Positions 17,095-25,278 of a stretch of DNA of 64,000 nucleotides are shown here, piece after piece. Each line of letters starts with the position of its first letter. The stretch's first letter is position 1. The translations under genes and the position numbers were made by a program. Under the pieces are notes generated by a model, which made no database searches, was not told where the DNA came from, and saw nothing but the letters and a program-made list of their open reading frames with translations. Location of the stretch: positions 434,001 through 498,000 of the forward strand of contig CAVRPP010000003.1 of NCBI GenBank assembly GCA_963723165.1. The letters run 5' to 3'. The DNA comes from UBA4744 sp963723165 (GTDB lineage: Bacteria > Actinomycetota > Acidimicrobiia > Spongiisociales > UBA4744).

Positions 17095-18093
17095 CTAGGA
17101 ATCTGGATCCCCGTACAGGGAGGACAGGCTGAGGCGGGCTTCCTGCTCCAGGAGCTTCTGATGGTGATAGGCGGAATCGACAACCGCCGCCAACGGGAAT
17201 TCCACCATTCGCAGCGTCCGCGCCACCTGGGGGGTGAAGATCCCCGGCCGTCGCGAACCGATGGCCAGGATGCCGAGCACCTGCCCGCGAGATCGCAAAG
17301 CCATGGCGAAAAAGGAAGGCCATCCGCCGCCCGCATCAGCGTCGGAGAACTCCTGGCTGCCGGAGCGCCACACTCCCAACTCCTCCGGACTGACCGAAAT
17401 GGAAGCTAGCTGCTCGAGGTGACCGGCGGCCAGGGCACGGAAGTGATCGAAATCCGGCCTGGAAAGGGGGGTATCGACGCGGATCGCCAGGCGCCGCTCC
17501 GCAGCCAGCGCAATCCCGGCCAGGTCGTAGTCGACGAAGCGGCGGAGGATCAACAGCGATTCCTGCACCGTCGTTGGCAAATCCATGGCGCGAGTTGCCA
17601 TGGTCACGATGTCATTGACGATGGTGGCATCGAAGAGTTTGCGGTCCAGAAGCTCTGTTACCCGGGCCAGCACGTCCACCTGGTCGAGTTGCTGAGCCTC
17701 GACTTCGCCGGTCGTCAATTCCGACAGGGCTCGCGTTGCCCGGGCTGTGCGGATCGCTGCCAGCAATTCCTCCCCGAGCGACTCCTTGGTCAAGTAGCCG
17801 TCCGCACCCGATTTCTCCGACCAGTAGCGGTCCTCGGCAGAGTCGAGAGCGGTCAAGATCAGAATCGGTATGTGGGCAACCGACCAGTCTTCTTTGATCA
17901 GGCGACACGCCACATAGCCGCTCATACGAGGCATCTTGATGTCGAGGAGCACCAGGTCCGGCGGTTCTGAGTAAAACTTCTGAATCGCCTCGATGCCGTC
18001 CTCAGCAGTGGTTACCTCATAGCCGGCCTCGCGGAGCAGCGATCCCACTGCCGCTCTGATGACCGGACTGTCGTCGGCAACCAGGATCCTCAC
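17095..18093 (-). CDS. receiver-GAF response regulator
   Basis: 332 aa. The receiver domain spans 1-120, with acidic pocket D7 D8, phosphoacceptor D51 in LVLLDIKMPRMSG, Thr in LILTALD, and Lys in DGYLTKES. A helical linker follows (to about 175), then a GAF-like domain (about 180-325, with VDYDLAGIALAAERRLAI and GQVLGILAIGSRR). No DNA-binding or enzymatic output domain was seen. It may act through protein contacts, with the GAF part binding a ligand. The GTG start overlaps the CheA-hybrid stop (GTGA), so the two are translationally coupled. Confidence 0.88.
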   Translation of the reverse strand: MRILVADDSPVIRAAVGSLLREAGYEVTTAEDGIEAIQKFYSEPPDLVLLDIKMPRMSGYVACRLIKEDWSVAHIPILILTALDSAEDRYWSEKSGADGYLTKESLGEELLAAIRTARATRALSELTTGEVEAQQLDQVDVLARVTELLDRKLFDATIVNDIVTMATRAMDLPTTVQESLLILRRFVDYDLAGIALAAERRLAIRVDTPLSRPDFDHFRALAAGHLEQLASISVSPEELGVWRSGSQEFSDADAGGGWPSFFAMALRSRGQVLGILAIGSRRPGIFTPQVARTLRMVEFPLAAVVDSAYHHQKLLEQEARLSLSSLYGDPDS

Positions 18094-20270
18094 CGGTTCA
18101 CCTCGGTTCGTTCGCCGGGTTGGGGCACGCTGCGCATGTCGAGCAGAGAATTGAGGGTGGTCGCCAGTAAACCCTGCCGGAGGTCGGCTTTGTCGAGGTA
18201 GGCGTTGACTCCAGCCGCCCAGGCTCTGGCCTGGTCCTTCTCTTCGGCAACTGCCGAAACCATCACTACCGGGAGAGAGGGGAGGATGTTGCGAACGGCT
18301 TGAACCAACTCGACACCGTCCGAACCCGGCATGGCGTAGTCAACGACGAGCGCATCGAAGCTCTCCTCCTGAAGCTTGGCCAGACCTTCCTCGGCGTCGG
18401 CTGCCACCAGAGTCTCAAATCCTTGACCTGTCAGAACCGAGCCGACCAGCTGACGGGCTCCGGCCGAGTCGTCCACCACCAGTACCCGCGGTCGCGACAT
18501 GACCGGGGTCGGCAGCGATCGTACGCGGTCACCCAGGCGATTAGGTTCGACGACGACGACCACATCTCCCCCGCCGAGCACGGCTGCGCCGGTCAGATGC
18601 GGGGTTCCGGCCAGCACCGGACCCAGACCTTTGACGGCCACCTGGCGTCTGCCCACGATCCGGGGCACCGTGACGGCTACAAGACCGGACCGGGTAGCCA
18701 ATACGAGGACTTCGTTGACCGGTTCGGTCTCCGGGAGGCCAACGGCCGATGCGAAAGACGAAATCGGCAGGCGTTGTCCCTGGTGGATGAGCTCCATCCG
18801 TTCTTTCCCGGGCCGTACTTCGGCCCCTGCCAGAGCGAATGCGGCCACGACGGCCGCCGCCGGGACGCCCCACTGACGTTCCTCAGCGGCCAGGAGCAAC
18901 ATATCCTGCAGCGCCCATGAGGCCGGGAGCGTCAGCATCACCGACGTACCAAGGCCCGGACGTGACTCCACCGTGATCCCGCCGTTCAACATCTCAGCCG
19001 TTTCGGCGACGAGCGCGAGGCCTGCTCCGTCGCCACTCAGATCGGTTGCTTCGATCGACGTCGAAAATCCTCCGCCGTAGAGAAGCCGGGTGAGTTCGCT
19101 TTCCGAAGTTTCTTCATCAGCTGGGATCAATCCCCGTTGAGCAGCGGACCGTCGTACTTCCTCCCAATCGATCCCGGAACCATCGTCCTCAACTGTGATG
19201 ATGAGGTTGTTCTTGGTGACTTGAGCCCGGACGGCCAGGGTGGCCGAAGCGGATTTTCCTGCGGCTTCCCGCACCTCCGGCGCCTCAACGCCGTGATCAA
19301 TTGCGTTTACCAACAGGTGTCGCAACGGTTCTCGGAGATGCTCGATGATCTGGCGGTCTACCTCGACCTCGTCGCCCGCCAGCTCAAATCTGATTTGCTT
19401 CCCCGTACGACGGCTCAAGTAACGGACGAACTGGTGGAATGTGTCGGTGATCTCCGACAGAGGAGCCGCAACCAGCTGCAATGCCCGCATCTGCAGATCC
19501 TCAACGGCCAGATCCAGGGTCTCAACCGCAGATTCCCAACTGGTGGCCAGGGATGCAACCTCTCGCGGATTACTCGAAACAGCGAAGCGAAGAGCTTGAA
19601 CTGCGGAAGCCAGCGCAGCTGCGTCGAGCCGTACTTCCGCGGCCCGATTGATCAAGCGGTAGAGCCGGGTGGTCTCGACCCGCGTGGCCGGGCCCACCAG
19701 ACCGGACTCAACGGAGGAAAGCAGGCCACCGAGATCGAGAAGCTCGGGGCTTCCCATTTCCGGGACCGGACGAGCCGGAGCGGGGGACGGGGGCGATGGT
19801 TGCACCGTCGGGGCAGCCTCGGCCGGTGGCGGGGGCATTGCCTCTGCCCGGTGTGGGGCGGCCGCAGGTCGGGTCGGGGGTGCTTCCGGAGCGCCGAGGA
19901 AATGTTCCAGCGCCTCCACGGCGCTGCGCAGGCCCGCAGGCCGTCCGTTGATTCCTTCGTCCATGGCCCCGAGAAACTCTGCGGAAACGGCCCGCAATAG
20001 TTCACCGAGCTCGGAACTCGGTGCCAGAACGCCCTCAGAGATATCCCTCCACGTAGCTTCCAGCACCCGGGCGGCTTCGCCCATTTCAACAAACCCCATG
20101 ACCCGCGAAGACCCCTTGATCGTGTGGGCGTCGCGAAACAAGATCGAAAACAGGTCGGTATCCAGTTGACCGGCCGACATCGCGGTCGATCCCTCCACCA
20201 GATTTGCCGACCGCTGCGCAACTTCTTCGCGGAATATCGCCAGGAGCTCTGCGTCGTTGCCCAACTCCAA
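18090..20270 (-). CDS. CheA-like hybrid histidine kinase (Hpt-kinase-CheW-receiver)
   Basis: 726 aa. An N-terminal Hpt domain carries His49 in DAHTIKGSSRVMG. After a Pro/Ala-rich linker (about 125-175) come a dimerisation-like helical part and the ATPase, with N box LLVNAIDHGVE, G1 EDDGSGIDW and G2 SGDGAGLALV. A CheW-like beta domain follows (about 455-590), then a C-terminal receiver starting RVLVVDDSAGARQLV, with phospho-Asp in LVVDYAMPGSDG and Lys in YLDKAD. The start TTG 20270 has GAGG 7 nt upstream. It resembles the CheA/PixL class of non-flagellar chemosensory systems, but no receptor, CheB or CheR lies nearby. Confidence 0.92.
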   Translation of the reverse strand: MELGNDAELLAIFREEVAQRSANLVEGSTAMSAGQLDTDLFSILFRDAHTIKGSSRVMGFVEMGEAARVLEATWRDISEGVLAPSSELGELLRAVSAEFLGAMDEGINGRPAGLRSAVEALEHFLGAPEAPPTRPAAAPHRAEAMPPPPAEAAPTVQPSPPSPAPARPVPEMGSPELLDLGGLLSSVESGLVGPATRVETTRLYRLINRAAEVRLDAAALASAVQALRFAVSSNPREVASLATSWESAVETLDLAVEDLQMRALQLVAAPLSEITDTFHQFVRYLSRRTGKQIRFELAGDEVEVDRQIIEHLREPLRHLLVNAIDHGVEAPEVREAAGKSASATLAVRAQVTKNNLIITVEDDGSGIDWEEVRRSAAQRGLIPADEETSESELTRLLYGGGFSTSIEATDLSGDGAGLALVAETAEMLNGGITVESRPGLGTSVMLTLPASWALQDMLLLAAEERQWGVPAAAVVAAFALAGAEVRPGKERMELIHQGQRLPISSFASAVGLPETEPVNEVLVLATRSGLVAVTVPRIVGRRQVAVKGLGPVLAGTPHLTGAAVLGGGDVVVVVEPNRLGDRVRSLPTPVMSRPRVLVVDDSAGARQLVGSVLTGQGFETLVAADAEEGLAKLQEESFDALVVDYAMPGSDGVELVQAVRNILPSLPVVMVSAVAEEKDQARAWAAGVNAYLDKADLRQGLLATTLNSLLDMRSVPQPGERTEVNR

Positions 20271-20352
20271 GTTGAACCTCTTTCACTTTGAACGGTCGCC
20301 TGTTCGGCATTACAGATATCGGTCGACCACTCGAGCTACTTGAGAGAAAGGG

Positions 20353-21924
20353 CTATTCCCACTCAATCGTGGCGGGGGGTTTTGACGAGACGTCATAAGC
20401 GACCCGGTTGATGCCCGGCACCTCGTTGATCACACGGCTGGAAATCCGCTCCAAGACGTCGTAAGGCAACCGGGCCCAGTCCGCCGTCATGGCGTCATCG
20501 CTGGTCACGGCCCGGACGATCAACGGGTACGCGTAGGTTCGTCCGTCCCCCTGCACACCAACGGTCTTGATGGCCGGAAGCACTGCGAACGATTGCCAGA
20601 GTTGGCGATAGAGGCCGGCCCGGCGCACCTCCTCCAGGACGATGCTGTCGGCGGCGGCCAGCAGTTCGAGCCGTTCCCGGGTGACTTCGCCAATGATGCG
20701 AACAGCCAGACCGGGACCCGGAAACGGTTGACGCCAGACGATCTCTTCTGGCAACCCCAGCTCGCTCCCGATCGCCCGCACCTCGTCCTTGAAGAGGTCA
20801 CGAAGCGGTTCCACCAGCTCGAACTTCATGTCTTCGGGAAGGCCGCCGACGTTGTGGTGACTCTTGATCCTTGCCGCGTCTTTCGTGCCCGACTCGATGA
20901 TGTCGGGATACAGAGTTCCCTGCACGAGGAAGTTCGTGTCGGTCAGGTCGGCGGCTACTTCTTCGAACACGCGAATGAAGGTCTCGCCGATGATCTTCCG
21001 TTTCGACTCCGGATCCGTTACACCCGCCAGTGCTGCGAGAAACCGATCTTGCGCCTGGACATGAACCAGGTTGATCTGGAAGGTGCGCCGGAAGGTGTCC
21101 TCGACCTGCGCGGCTTCGTCGGCCCGCAGCAGCCCATGATCGATGAACACACACGTCAGCTGATCACCAACCGCATGGTGAACAAGAGCGGCGGCGACCG
21201 ATGAGTCGACTCCACCGGACAGTCCGCACATCACCTTCTCCGATCCCACCTGCCGCCGGATGGCGTCCACGGACTGTTCGATGATCGAATGATGGGTCCA
21301 ATTCGGTCGGAGCCGGCAAGCGTCGAACAGGAAATGCTTGAGGATTTCGGTACCGCGCGGTGTGTGCGCCACCTCAGGATGAAACTGAACGCCGTAGGTG
21401 CGCCGGGTCCGATTCTCCATGGCCGCTACCGGGGATCCGGCCGTTGAGGCGACCACCTGGAAGCCCGGTGGCGCCTCGACCACCGCGTCGCCATGGCTCA
21501 TCCACACATCCTGGGTTTCCGGGAGTTCGGCGAACAGGCCTCCTCCGTCGGAAACGGTCAGCTCGGTCTTGCCGTATTCGGCGCTACCGGTGCGGGCAAC
21601 CCGGCCACCCAGGCTATGAGCGAGCAGTTGGTGGCCGTAACAGATTCCGAGCATCGGGATCTCGAGGTCCAGGATGTCCGGATCGATGTCGTACGCATCG
21701 TCGGCATAGACCGAGGCCGGTCCTCCCGACAGGATCAGGCCGGCAGGGCGCCGGGCTATGATCTCGGCCGCCGTGATATCGCGGGGCACGATTTCCGAGA
21801 GCACATGGGCTTCCCTCACCCGCCTTGCGATCAGCTGGGCGTACTGCGCTCCGAGGTCGACGACGAGGACCCGGTCGAAGTCTCCGGTCGAAGCTTGTCC
21901 AAAGGAACCGTCCCGGGTCGTCAC
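20353..21924 (-). CDS. guaA: GMP synthase (glutamine-hydrolysing)
   Basis: 523 aa, normal length. It amidates XMP to GMP using glutamine and ATP. The class I amidotransferase part (about 18-205) has the nucleophile Cys in LGICYGHQLLAHSLGG and His/Glu in VQFHPEVAHT. The PP-loop ATP pyrophosphatase has CGLSGGVDSSVAAAL (about 234-248). The C-terminal dimerisation domain ends NRVAYDVSSKPPATIEWE, the classic GuaA terminus. It lies 6 nt after guaB3, forming a purine unit. The GTG start lacks a visible Shine-Dalgarno, fitting coupling to guaB3. Confidence 0.97.
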   Translation of the reverse strand: MTTRDGSFGQASTGDFDRVLVVDLGAQYAQLIARRVREAHVLSEIVPRDITAAEIIARRPAGLILSGGPASVYADDAYDIDPDILDLEIPMLGICYGHQLLAHSLGGRVARTGSAEYGKTELTVSDGGGLFAELPETQDVWMSHGDAVVEAPPGFQVVASTAGSPVAAMENRTRRTYGVQFHPEVAHTPRGTEILKHFLFDACRLRPNWTHHSIIEQSVDAIRRQVGSEKVMCGLSGGVDSSVAAALVHHAVGDQLTCVFIDHGLLRADEAAQVEDTFRRTFQINLVHVQAQDRFLAALAGVTDPESKRKIIGETFIRVFEEVAADLTDTNFLVQGTLYPDIIESGTKDAARIKSHHNVGGLPEDMKFELVEPLRDLFKDEVRAIGSELGLPEEIVWRQPFPGPGLAVRIIGEVTRERLELLAAADSIVLEEVRRAGLYRQLWQSFAVLPAIKTVGVQGDGRTYAYPLIVRAVTSDDAMTADWARLPYDVLERISSRVINEVPGINRVAYDVSSKPPATIEWE

Positions 21925-21930
21925 GAGTTG

Positions 21931-23088
21931 CTACCCCATCCCGACCCGTTGCGAGCGCTGCAGCGTCTTGCCCTCTGTTTGCAGCGAAGGAGCAATCATC
22001 ACCTCTGCCTTCTGGAACTCCTTCACGTCGGCATAACCGGTGGTGGCCATCGACATGCGCAGGCCCCCGAAGAGGTTCCGACGCCCGTCGTTCTCGTGGG
22101 CCGGGCCGACGAGAATCTCTTCGAGGGTGCCGAGATTCCCAACCTGAACTCTCGCCCCCCGGGGGAGGGTCGGATGGAACGTTGCCATACCCCAGTGGGC
22201 TCCGCGGCCGGGCGCTTCTGCCGCCCCCGCCAGCGGGGACCCAATCATCACGGCATCCGCACCGCAGGCAATCGCTTTCGAAACGTCACCGCCCGTGCGC
22301 ATCCCCCCGTCGGCAATGACATGCACGTACCGCCCGGTCTCATCGAGGTAGCGGATACGGGCCCCGGCCGCATCGGCAATGGCGGTGGCCTGGGGCACCC
22401 CCACCCCGAGGACTGCCCGGGTTGTACAGGCCGCCCCGGGCCCGACCCCGACCAGTACCGCAACAGCGCCGGTCCGCATCAGATGGAGCGCAGTTGAGTA
22501 GGACGCGCACCCGCCGACGATCACCGGCAACGCAAAGCCGGCAATGAATTCCTTGAGATTCAGCGGCTCGCGACGCGTAGAGACGTGTTCGGCCGAGACA
22601 ACGGTCCCCTGAACGACCAAGATATCAAGTCCGGCCTCGACCGTGAGTGACGCATACGAGTCCACGTGCTGAGGCGTCAGACTGCCGGCAACCACCACCC
22701 CGCCGTCCTGGATCTCTTTGATGCGGCGTCCGATCAGATCTTCTTTGATCGGTTCCTGATAGATCTCCTGCATGCGCAGCGTGGCCTTGTCCGCCGGCAG
22801 TTCCGCGATTTCCTCGAAGTAGGGCTCAGGATTCTCATACCGGGTCCACAGGCCCTCCAGATTGAGGACCCCGAGACCACCGAGGTTCCCGATCTCAATA
22901 GCCGTTGCCGGGCTGATGGCAGAGTCCATCGCAGAACCAACCATGGGAAGCCGAAAACGGAACGCGTCCATGTGCCAGGAGATGTCCACATCGTCGGGGT
23001 CGCGGGTGCGCCGGCTGGGAACAATGGCGATGTCGTCGAACCCGTACGCCTGCCTGCCCGACTTGCCGATGCCGATGTCGATTTCCAT
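21931..23088 (-). CDS. guaB3: IMP dehydrogenase-related protein GuaB3
   Basis: 385 aa, a GuaB3-family member as found in actinobacteria. It is a TIM barrel without CBS domains. The N-terminus reads MEIDIGIGKSGRQAYGFDDI, and the catalytic-loop cysteine lies in VGVGPGAACTTRAVLGVGVP (about 225-244). DGGMRTGGDVSKAIACGADA binds phosphate, and GGLRMSMATTGY is near the end. The family resembles IMP dehydrogenase or GMP reductase; its exact reaction is less certain. ATG 23088 is chosen for GGAGG 7 nt upstream, although the frame runs on. It precedes guaA. Confidence 0.93.
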   Translation of the reverse strand: MEIDIGIGKSGRQAYGFDDIAIVPSRRTRDPDDVDISWHMDAFRFRLPMVGSAMDSAISPATAIEIGNLGGLGVLNLEGLWTRYENPEPYFEEIAELPADKATLRMQEIYQEPIKEDLIGRRIKEIQDGGVVVAGSLTPQHVDSYASLTVEAGLDILVVQGTVVSAEHVSTRREPLNLKEFIAGFALPVIVGGCASYSTALHLMRTGAVAVLVGVGPGAACTTRAVLGVGVPQATAIADAAGARIRYLDETGRYVHVIADGGMRTGGDVSKAIACGADAVMIGSPLAGAAEAPGRGAHWGMATFHPTLPRGARVQVGNLGTLEEILVGPAHENDGRRNLFGGLRMSMATTGYADVKEFQKAEVMIAPSLQTEGKTLQRSQRVGMG

Positions 23089-23203
23089 CAGAATCCTCCG
23101 CCATTCAGGGAAACCCTCACGGTAGCCCGCTTCCATCGCAGTGCTAAGTCGCCGGGCAGTCGCCGCCCATCATCTGACAGATGGCTCATCCGGGCGCAGG
23201 ACA

Positions 23204-23231
23204 AACTGGAAACTGGAAACTGTGAACTACT
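23204..23231. repeat. heptamer tandem array (4 units)
   Basis: Four contiguous 7-nt units: AACTGGA twice, then AACTGTG and AACTACT. They lie between the divergent guaB3 and CPBP genes, and the last unit overlaps the CPBP -10 box TACTCT. Confidence 0.7.
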
Positions 23232-23233
23232 CT
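23228..23233 (+). promoter_or_regulatory. -10 box TACTCT of CPBP protease gene
   Basis: TACTCT ends 8 nt before GTG 23242. No Shine-Dalgarno is present, which fits leaderless initiation. Confidence 0.45.
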
Positions 23234-23241
23234 TCTTTCCC

Positions 23242-24003
23242 GTGAACTTACCGCCCCTATCCGCCCCGCCCTCGTTTCGCTGGAGATTCAGCGACTTCGT
23301 GTTTGTGTGGTTGGCCGGGCTGATTGCATCATTTGCCGGGACCGCCATCGGTATTGCCCTGGGGGTGGGAGGATCGCTTGAAGACCTGGCGGTCGGCATC
23401 CCCCCCGAACTGCTGTTTTGGGTGGCGCTGCCTGCCCAGTTCTTTGGAATGCTCCTCGCGCTCGCCTGGGTGAGCCAAAGACGGGGTTCCGGCAGCTTCG
23501 CCACCGATTTCGGCCTCACGATCCGTCCCCGCGATGCAAGCTTCATCCTCCTGGGGATGGTGCTGCTCGTCGCCCTGGCCTTCGCCCTCACACCTCTGGC
23601 CGAGTTGCTGGGCGCCGACGAAACCCCACAGATAACGACCGAGGCCATCTCGCGGGTCGTGGACCTCCCCACTCAGATCATGATTGTGCTCACCGTCGCC
23701 GTCGCCACCCCCGTCGTCGAAGAACTGACGTTCCGGGGTTTGCTGCTCCGATACCTCGAGGAGCGCATGAACCCCCGCCGGGCGCTGATTCTGTCGGCTG
23801 CCCTTTTCGGGGCATTTCACGTGCTCGGGGCCAACGGCACCGCCGGGGCCACCATTGCCATGGTGCAGACGTTCCTGGCAGGACTGGTTCTGGCCTATGT
23901 AACGCAGAAGTCGGGAAGACTGAGCCGTGCCATCTTCGTCCACGGCGGATTCAATCTCGTAACCATCCTGGTCCTGTTCCTCTTCCCCGATCTAGCGGTC
24001 TAG
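23242..24003 (+). CDS. CPBP family intramembrane metalloprotease
   Basis: 253 aa with about seven membrane helices. The Abi/CPBP signature is present: EELTFRGLLLRYLEER (glutamate pair plus Arg), the helix FGAFHVLG with the metal-binding His, and HGGFNLV near the C-terminus. The family is related to CAAX prenyl proteases (type II). Bacterial members cleave membrane substrates or process bacteriocin-like peptides; the substrate here is unknown. GTG 23242 is chosen because TACTCT sits 8 nt upstream and the protein then begins just before the first helix. It is convergent with trpS. Confidence 0.88.
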   Translation: MNLPPLSAPPSFRWRFSDFVFVWLAGLIASFAGTAIGIALGVGGSLEDLAVGIPPELLFWVALPAQFFGMLLALAWVSQRRGSGSFATDFGLTIRPRDASFILLGMVLLVALAFALTPLAELLGADETPQITTEAISRVVDLPTQIMIVLTVAVATPVVEELTFRGLLLRYLEERMNPRRALILSAALFGAFHVLGANGTAGATIAMVQTFLAGLVLAYVTQKSGRLSRAIFVHGGFNLVTILVLFLFPDLAV

Positions 24004-24058
24004 CCAGCCCGCCCGGGCGTCCCATCCTTGCAGCAGACGGCCCACGCAACCGACATAG

Positions 24059-25060
24059 TTACCCTTCGGTACCCAATCGGGCGTCGAAGCCGAGCTTCTT
24101 GCGGACTGAAGCCATCTCGCCCTCCGCCCTCATCCGGGCGTCGAGAGCGCCTTTGACCATGATCCTGGTTATCTCTTCATCCTCGAGGGCCTTGAATGCC
24201 AACCGGATGGGGCTGAGACCCTCAACCACCGCTTCCGCGACGGTCACTTTGAAGTGGCCGTATTGCGTGTCGTGGTACTCCCGGACGAGATCGTCGACCG
24301 GGCGGCCGGTGAAAAGCGACAGGATGTCGAGCAGGTTGGAGATGCCGGGCTTCTTTTCCCGGTCGTACAGTATTTCGCTCCCCGAGTCGGTCACTGCCGC
24401 CTTGAACCGGGAACGGATGGTGTCCGGATCATCCAGTAAGAGAACCCGGCTGTTGGCATCGTCATCGGACTTCGACATCTTTGAGGTCGGATCCTTCAAG
24501 GACATGATCCGGGCGCCGATCTCGGGGGTGATCTGCTCCGGAAGTGGAAACTCGTCGCCAAATCGGGAGTTGAATCGCTCGGCCAGGTCCCGCGCCAGTT
24601 CCAGATGCTGGGTCTGGTCGTCACCGACGGGGACGGCATGAGCCTTGTGGACCAGGATGTCGGCAGCCATGAGCACGGGATAGGCGTATAAACCAAGGTT
24701 CTTCCCGGCCTTGTCTGCCTTCTCTTTGAACTGCGTCATGCGGTTGAGAGCTCCGAGAGATGTGATGGTGCTCAGCATCCACGAGAGCTCGGCGTGCTGG
24801 GGCACCTGACTCTGGAAGTACAGCAACGACCTAGCCGGATCCACTCCGACGGCGAGCAGGAGCTTGGCCGTGTTCAACCGGTTCTGATGGAGGGCAACCG
24901 GATCGTACGGAACAGTGATGGCATGGAGGTCGACGACACAGTAGATGGCGTCGTATCCGTCCTGCAGCTTCACCCAGTTGCGCAGTGCTCCCAGGTAGTT
25001 GCCGATATGAATGTCCCCGGTCGGTTGAATGCCCGAGAACACGGTCTTCTTGTCGCTCAC
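24059..25060 (-). CDS. trpS: tryptophanyl-tRNA synthetase
   Basis: 333 aa class I synthetase that charges tRNA-Trp. The HIGH signature is GDIHIGNYLGALRNW near residue 15, KMSKS is in TSKMSKSDDD near 195, and VPVGDDQTQHLELARDLA is the conserved active-site helix. The start is GTG 25060 because GAGGAG lies 6 nt upstream. An ATG two codons earlier (25066) would abut the same GAGGAG with no spacing. The 218-nt leader holds a small Trp-containing ORF and a hairpin (see 25115-25153). It follows the multihaem cytochrome on the same strand. Confidence 0.95.
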   Translation of the reverse strand: MSDKKTVFSGIQPTGDIHIGNYLGALRNWVKLQDGYDAIYCVVDLHAITVPYDPVALHQNRLNTAKLLLAVGVDPARSLLYFQSQVPQHAELSWMLSTITSLGALNRMTQFKEKADKAGKNLGLYAYPVLMAADILVHKAHAVPVGDDQTQHLELARDLAERFNSRFGDEFPLPEQITPEIGARIMSLKDPTSKMSKSDDDANSRVLLLDDPDTIRSRFKAAVTDSGSEILYDREKKPGISNLLDILSLFTGRPVDDLVREYHDTQYGHFKVTVAEAVVEGLSPIRLAFKALEDEEITRIMVKGALDARMRAEGEMASVRKKLGFDARLGTEG

Positions 25061-25114
25061 CTTCATCTCCTCAAAGAAAACGTCGGGGCCCCTCGGCCTC
25101 CGGCGCACTCGTTC

Positions 25115-25137
25115 GGGCGGGCCTCAATCGCCCGCCC
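25115..25137 (-). terminator. GC-rich hairpin between cytochrome gene and trpS
   Basis: The arms GGGCGGGC and GCCCGCCC (perfect 8-bp stem) have a 7-nt loop that contains the stop codon of the short leader ORF. It may terminate or attenuate transcription entering trpS. No T-tract follows directly; a GTTTTCTTT run lies about 40 nt further on. Confidence 0.4.
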
Positions 25138-25153
25138 TCCGTTCGAACCACAT
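25124..25153 (-). CDS. candidate trpS leader peptide MWFERRAGD
   Basis: A 9-codon ORF (ATG TGG TTC and so on, ending TGA) lies 63 nt upstream of trpS, and its 3' half forms the 5' arm of the hairpin at 25115-25137. TAGCCT lies 9 nt upstream of its ATG, a possible -10. A Trp codon directly after the start suggests ribosome-mediated attenuation, which is known for a streptomycete trpS. A single Trp codon is weak evidence and chance is quite possible. Confidence 0.3.
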   Translation of the reverse strand: MWFERRAGD

Positions 25154-25278
25154 GATTCCCAGAGGCTAATGCAAAGACGGGCGATCCCCACCACGCCCCG
25201 CTGGATCTGCGACGCCGACGGCGGCCCCGCCCGGTGGGATCGACAGTCCGGTCGGGAACCAGGACTTGCTGCTCGCTG

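Noticed and set aside
25061..25278. T-box riboswitch upstream of trpS
   Set aside because: No T-box sequence (TGGNACCGCG-like) or specifier stem could be found.
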